From NCBI GenBank assembly GCA_029747585.1, contig JAPEVF010000546.1, forward strand, positions 1 through 30,805: DNA of 30,805 nt, in the 5' to 3' direction. Made by a program: the position numbers and the translations under genes. The notes under the pieces were generated by a model. That model did no database searches. It saw nothing but the letters and a program-made list of their open reading frames with translations, and was not told the DNA's origin. The DNA comes from Pleurotus djamor (taxonomy: Eukaryota; Basidiomycota; Agaricomycetes; Agaricales; Pleurotaceae). Below, piece after piece: positions 29,900 to 30,805 of this stretch. Each line of letters starts with the position of its first letter. Position 1 is the first letter of the stretch.

Positions 29900-30805
29900 A
29901 TGAGCTCTCAGCGGTTCCCGCGCCTTCCTCCTCGGGACAATGGATGTCATATCTGCGACTGTCCTGGCTGGTATGAACAAGTTGGTCCACGCTCTGTCAA
30001 AGTGAGTACTTCGATAGACATATAGGTAGCCAATGAGCTCACGTCCCCCGCCAGACGCCTTCACAAATGCGTGACCGCTGTTCCAATTGCGAACACAATT
30101 TTGTTCAGCACGACCTATCACCAGAACATATCCTCGGTCGTGATGCCAGAGGGGCTATGCCCGACTCCACCTGCGCTCGATTCTACTCGGTGTGTACTCT
30201 CCTTAAAACACTTTGCCTCATTTTTTTGATCCCATCCACCCAGCCTCTTCCAGAGTGGACTGCCGATACCCTGTGCCAATGTGGCAATCCCCACAGCGCC
30301 CATGAAAGGTGAGGCATAGATGATTTGTTGATTCCATGTACTCACCTCCTGTCCAGATTGACACCTGTGGAGTCCGTTTCTGCGCTCAACACGACGTCCC
30401 AGACTGCAACCCAGACAGCTCCTCCAGCAACAACGGCCCACCTTGGTCTTCCGCTTCCTCCTACTCCAGCAGCACCTATTCCCCCCATAACACCGTACCA
30501 GAGCGTCTTGTCGAACACCACCAACGCAGCGCAGTCTGCGACTCAGCTTCGAAGCAACAGCCTCGCAGCAGATCGAGATCGGATGCAAAGCACCAGAACC
30601 TCGCAGCCCAGGCCCCAAGCACAGAGCAGCATCGGTGGNAACCGTAATGGACGAGGTTTTGGCCAAGGAACCGACGACGCAACTACGAAGGAATTCAGTG
30701 TCGCAGTCTTGCCATTTAAGGTGCGCTAATAATACCTTTATTTCCCCGCTTTTCTTCTAATCCACCGCCCTTTCCTTACAGTCTGAGACGGTCACCTCGC
30801 CCACG
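29900..30805 (+). CDS. Cys/His-rich, probably zinc-binding protein, 5' part (continues past window)
   Basis: Exons 29900-30001, 30055-30189, 30244-30308, 30357-30720 and 30782->30805, with introns of 48-61 nt and all phases consistent. Each of the first three exons carries one small metal-ligand cluster: GCHICDCPGW, then RCSNCEHNFVQH (C-x2-C-x-H-x4-H), then LCQCGNPHSAH (C-x-C-x3-H-x2-H). Exon 4 is a long Ser/Thr/Pro/Gln-rich, probably disordered linker containing an N at 30639. The ATG at 29900 is chosen because it is the first start in frame with the spliced exons and gives MSSQRFPRLPPRDNG. No named family is recognised. Zinc binding is inferred from residue spacing only. Confidence 0.65.

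Overview
The window looks like nuclear DNA of a basidiomycete fungus, probably an agaricomycete. The evidence is dense spliceosomal introns of about 50-75 nt, a PDR-type ABC transporter, a DUF6534 seven-helix membrane protein, an F-box protein, a HET-domain protein, a GH44 glycosidase remnant and a chromodomain Ty3/gypsy retrotransposon. Species cannot be read from the sequence. There are single N characters at 4956, 13593, 15395, 19561, 28942 and 30639, several of them beside homopolymers, so some frame breaks may be assembly artefacts.

Layout. 1-1267 (+): last six exons of a PDR-type ABC drug transporter. 1595-3120 (-): complete four-exon tRNA dihydrouridine synthase (DUS2), convergent with the transporter. 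3236-3317 (+): tRNA-Asp(GUC) with a 10-nt intron. 3425-5007 (-): seven exons of a GH44 glycosidase without its N-terminal half. 5026-6296 (-): 3' exons of a DUF6534 membrane protein gene, with a 386-bp CACTG-ended MITE inside one intron. About 6245-9400 and 13865-16085: two diverged, colinear copies of one block, each starting at the same DUF6534 exon. Between them lie a tiny two-exon candidate gene (9964-10190), about 1.5 kb without a clear gene, and a HET-domain gene (11711-13391).

17070-18884 (+) is an F-box gene broken twice: by a 484-bp TA-flanked MITE in its exon and by the LTR end of a Ty3/gypsy element that truncates its 3' part. The retrotransposon (18885 to about 29500, read on the - strand) has a 667-bp 3' LTR, a polypurine tract, an extra 663-codon ORF at the env position, and a roughly 2550-codon gag-pol. 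That gag-pol carries a long N-terminal extension, zinc knuckle, protease, RT/RNase H, integrase and chromodomain. No 5' LTR is visible. An AT-rich repeat patch (29500-29760) follows, and the window ends in the first five exons of a Cys/His-rich gene (29900 onward, +).

The left third holds housekeeping and metabolic genes (transport, tRNA modification, tRNA). The rest is a transposon-rich accessory region with gene families that typically expand and decay in such fungi (HET, F-box, DUF6534). The most unusual items are the retrotransposon's third ORF, which overlaps the end of the pol frame by 26 nt, and the in-frame UAG that replaces the expected chromodomain Trp just upstream of it.
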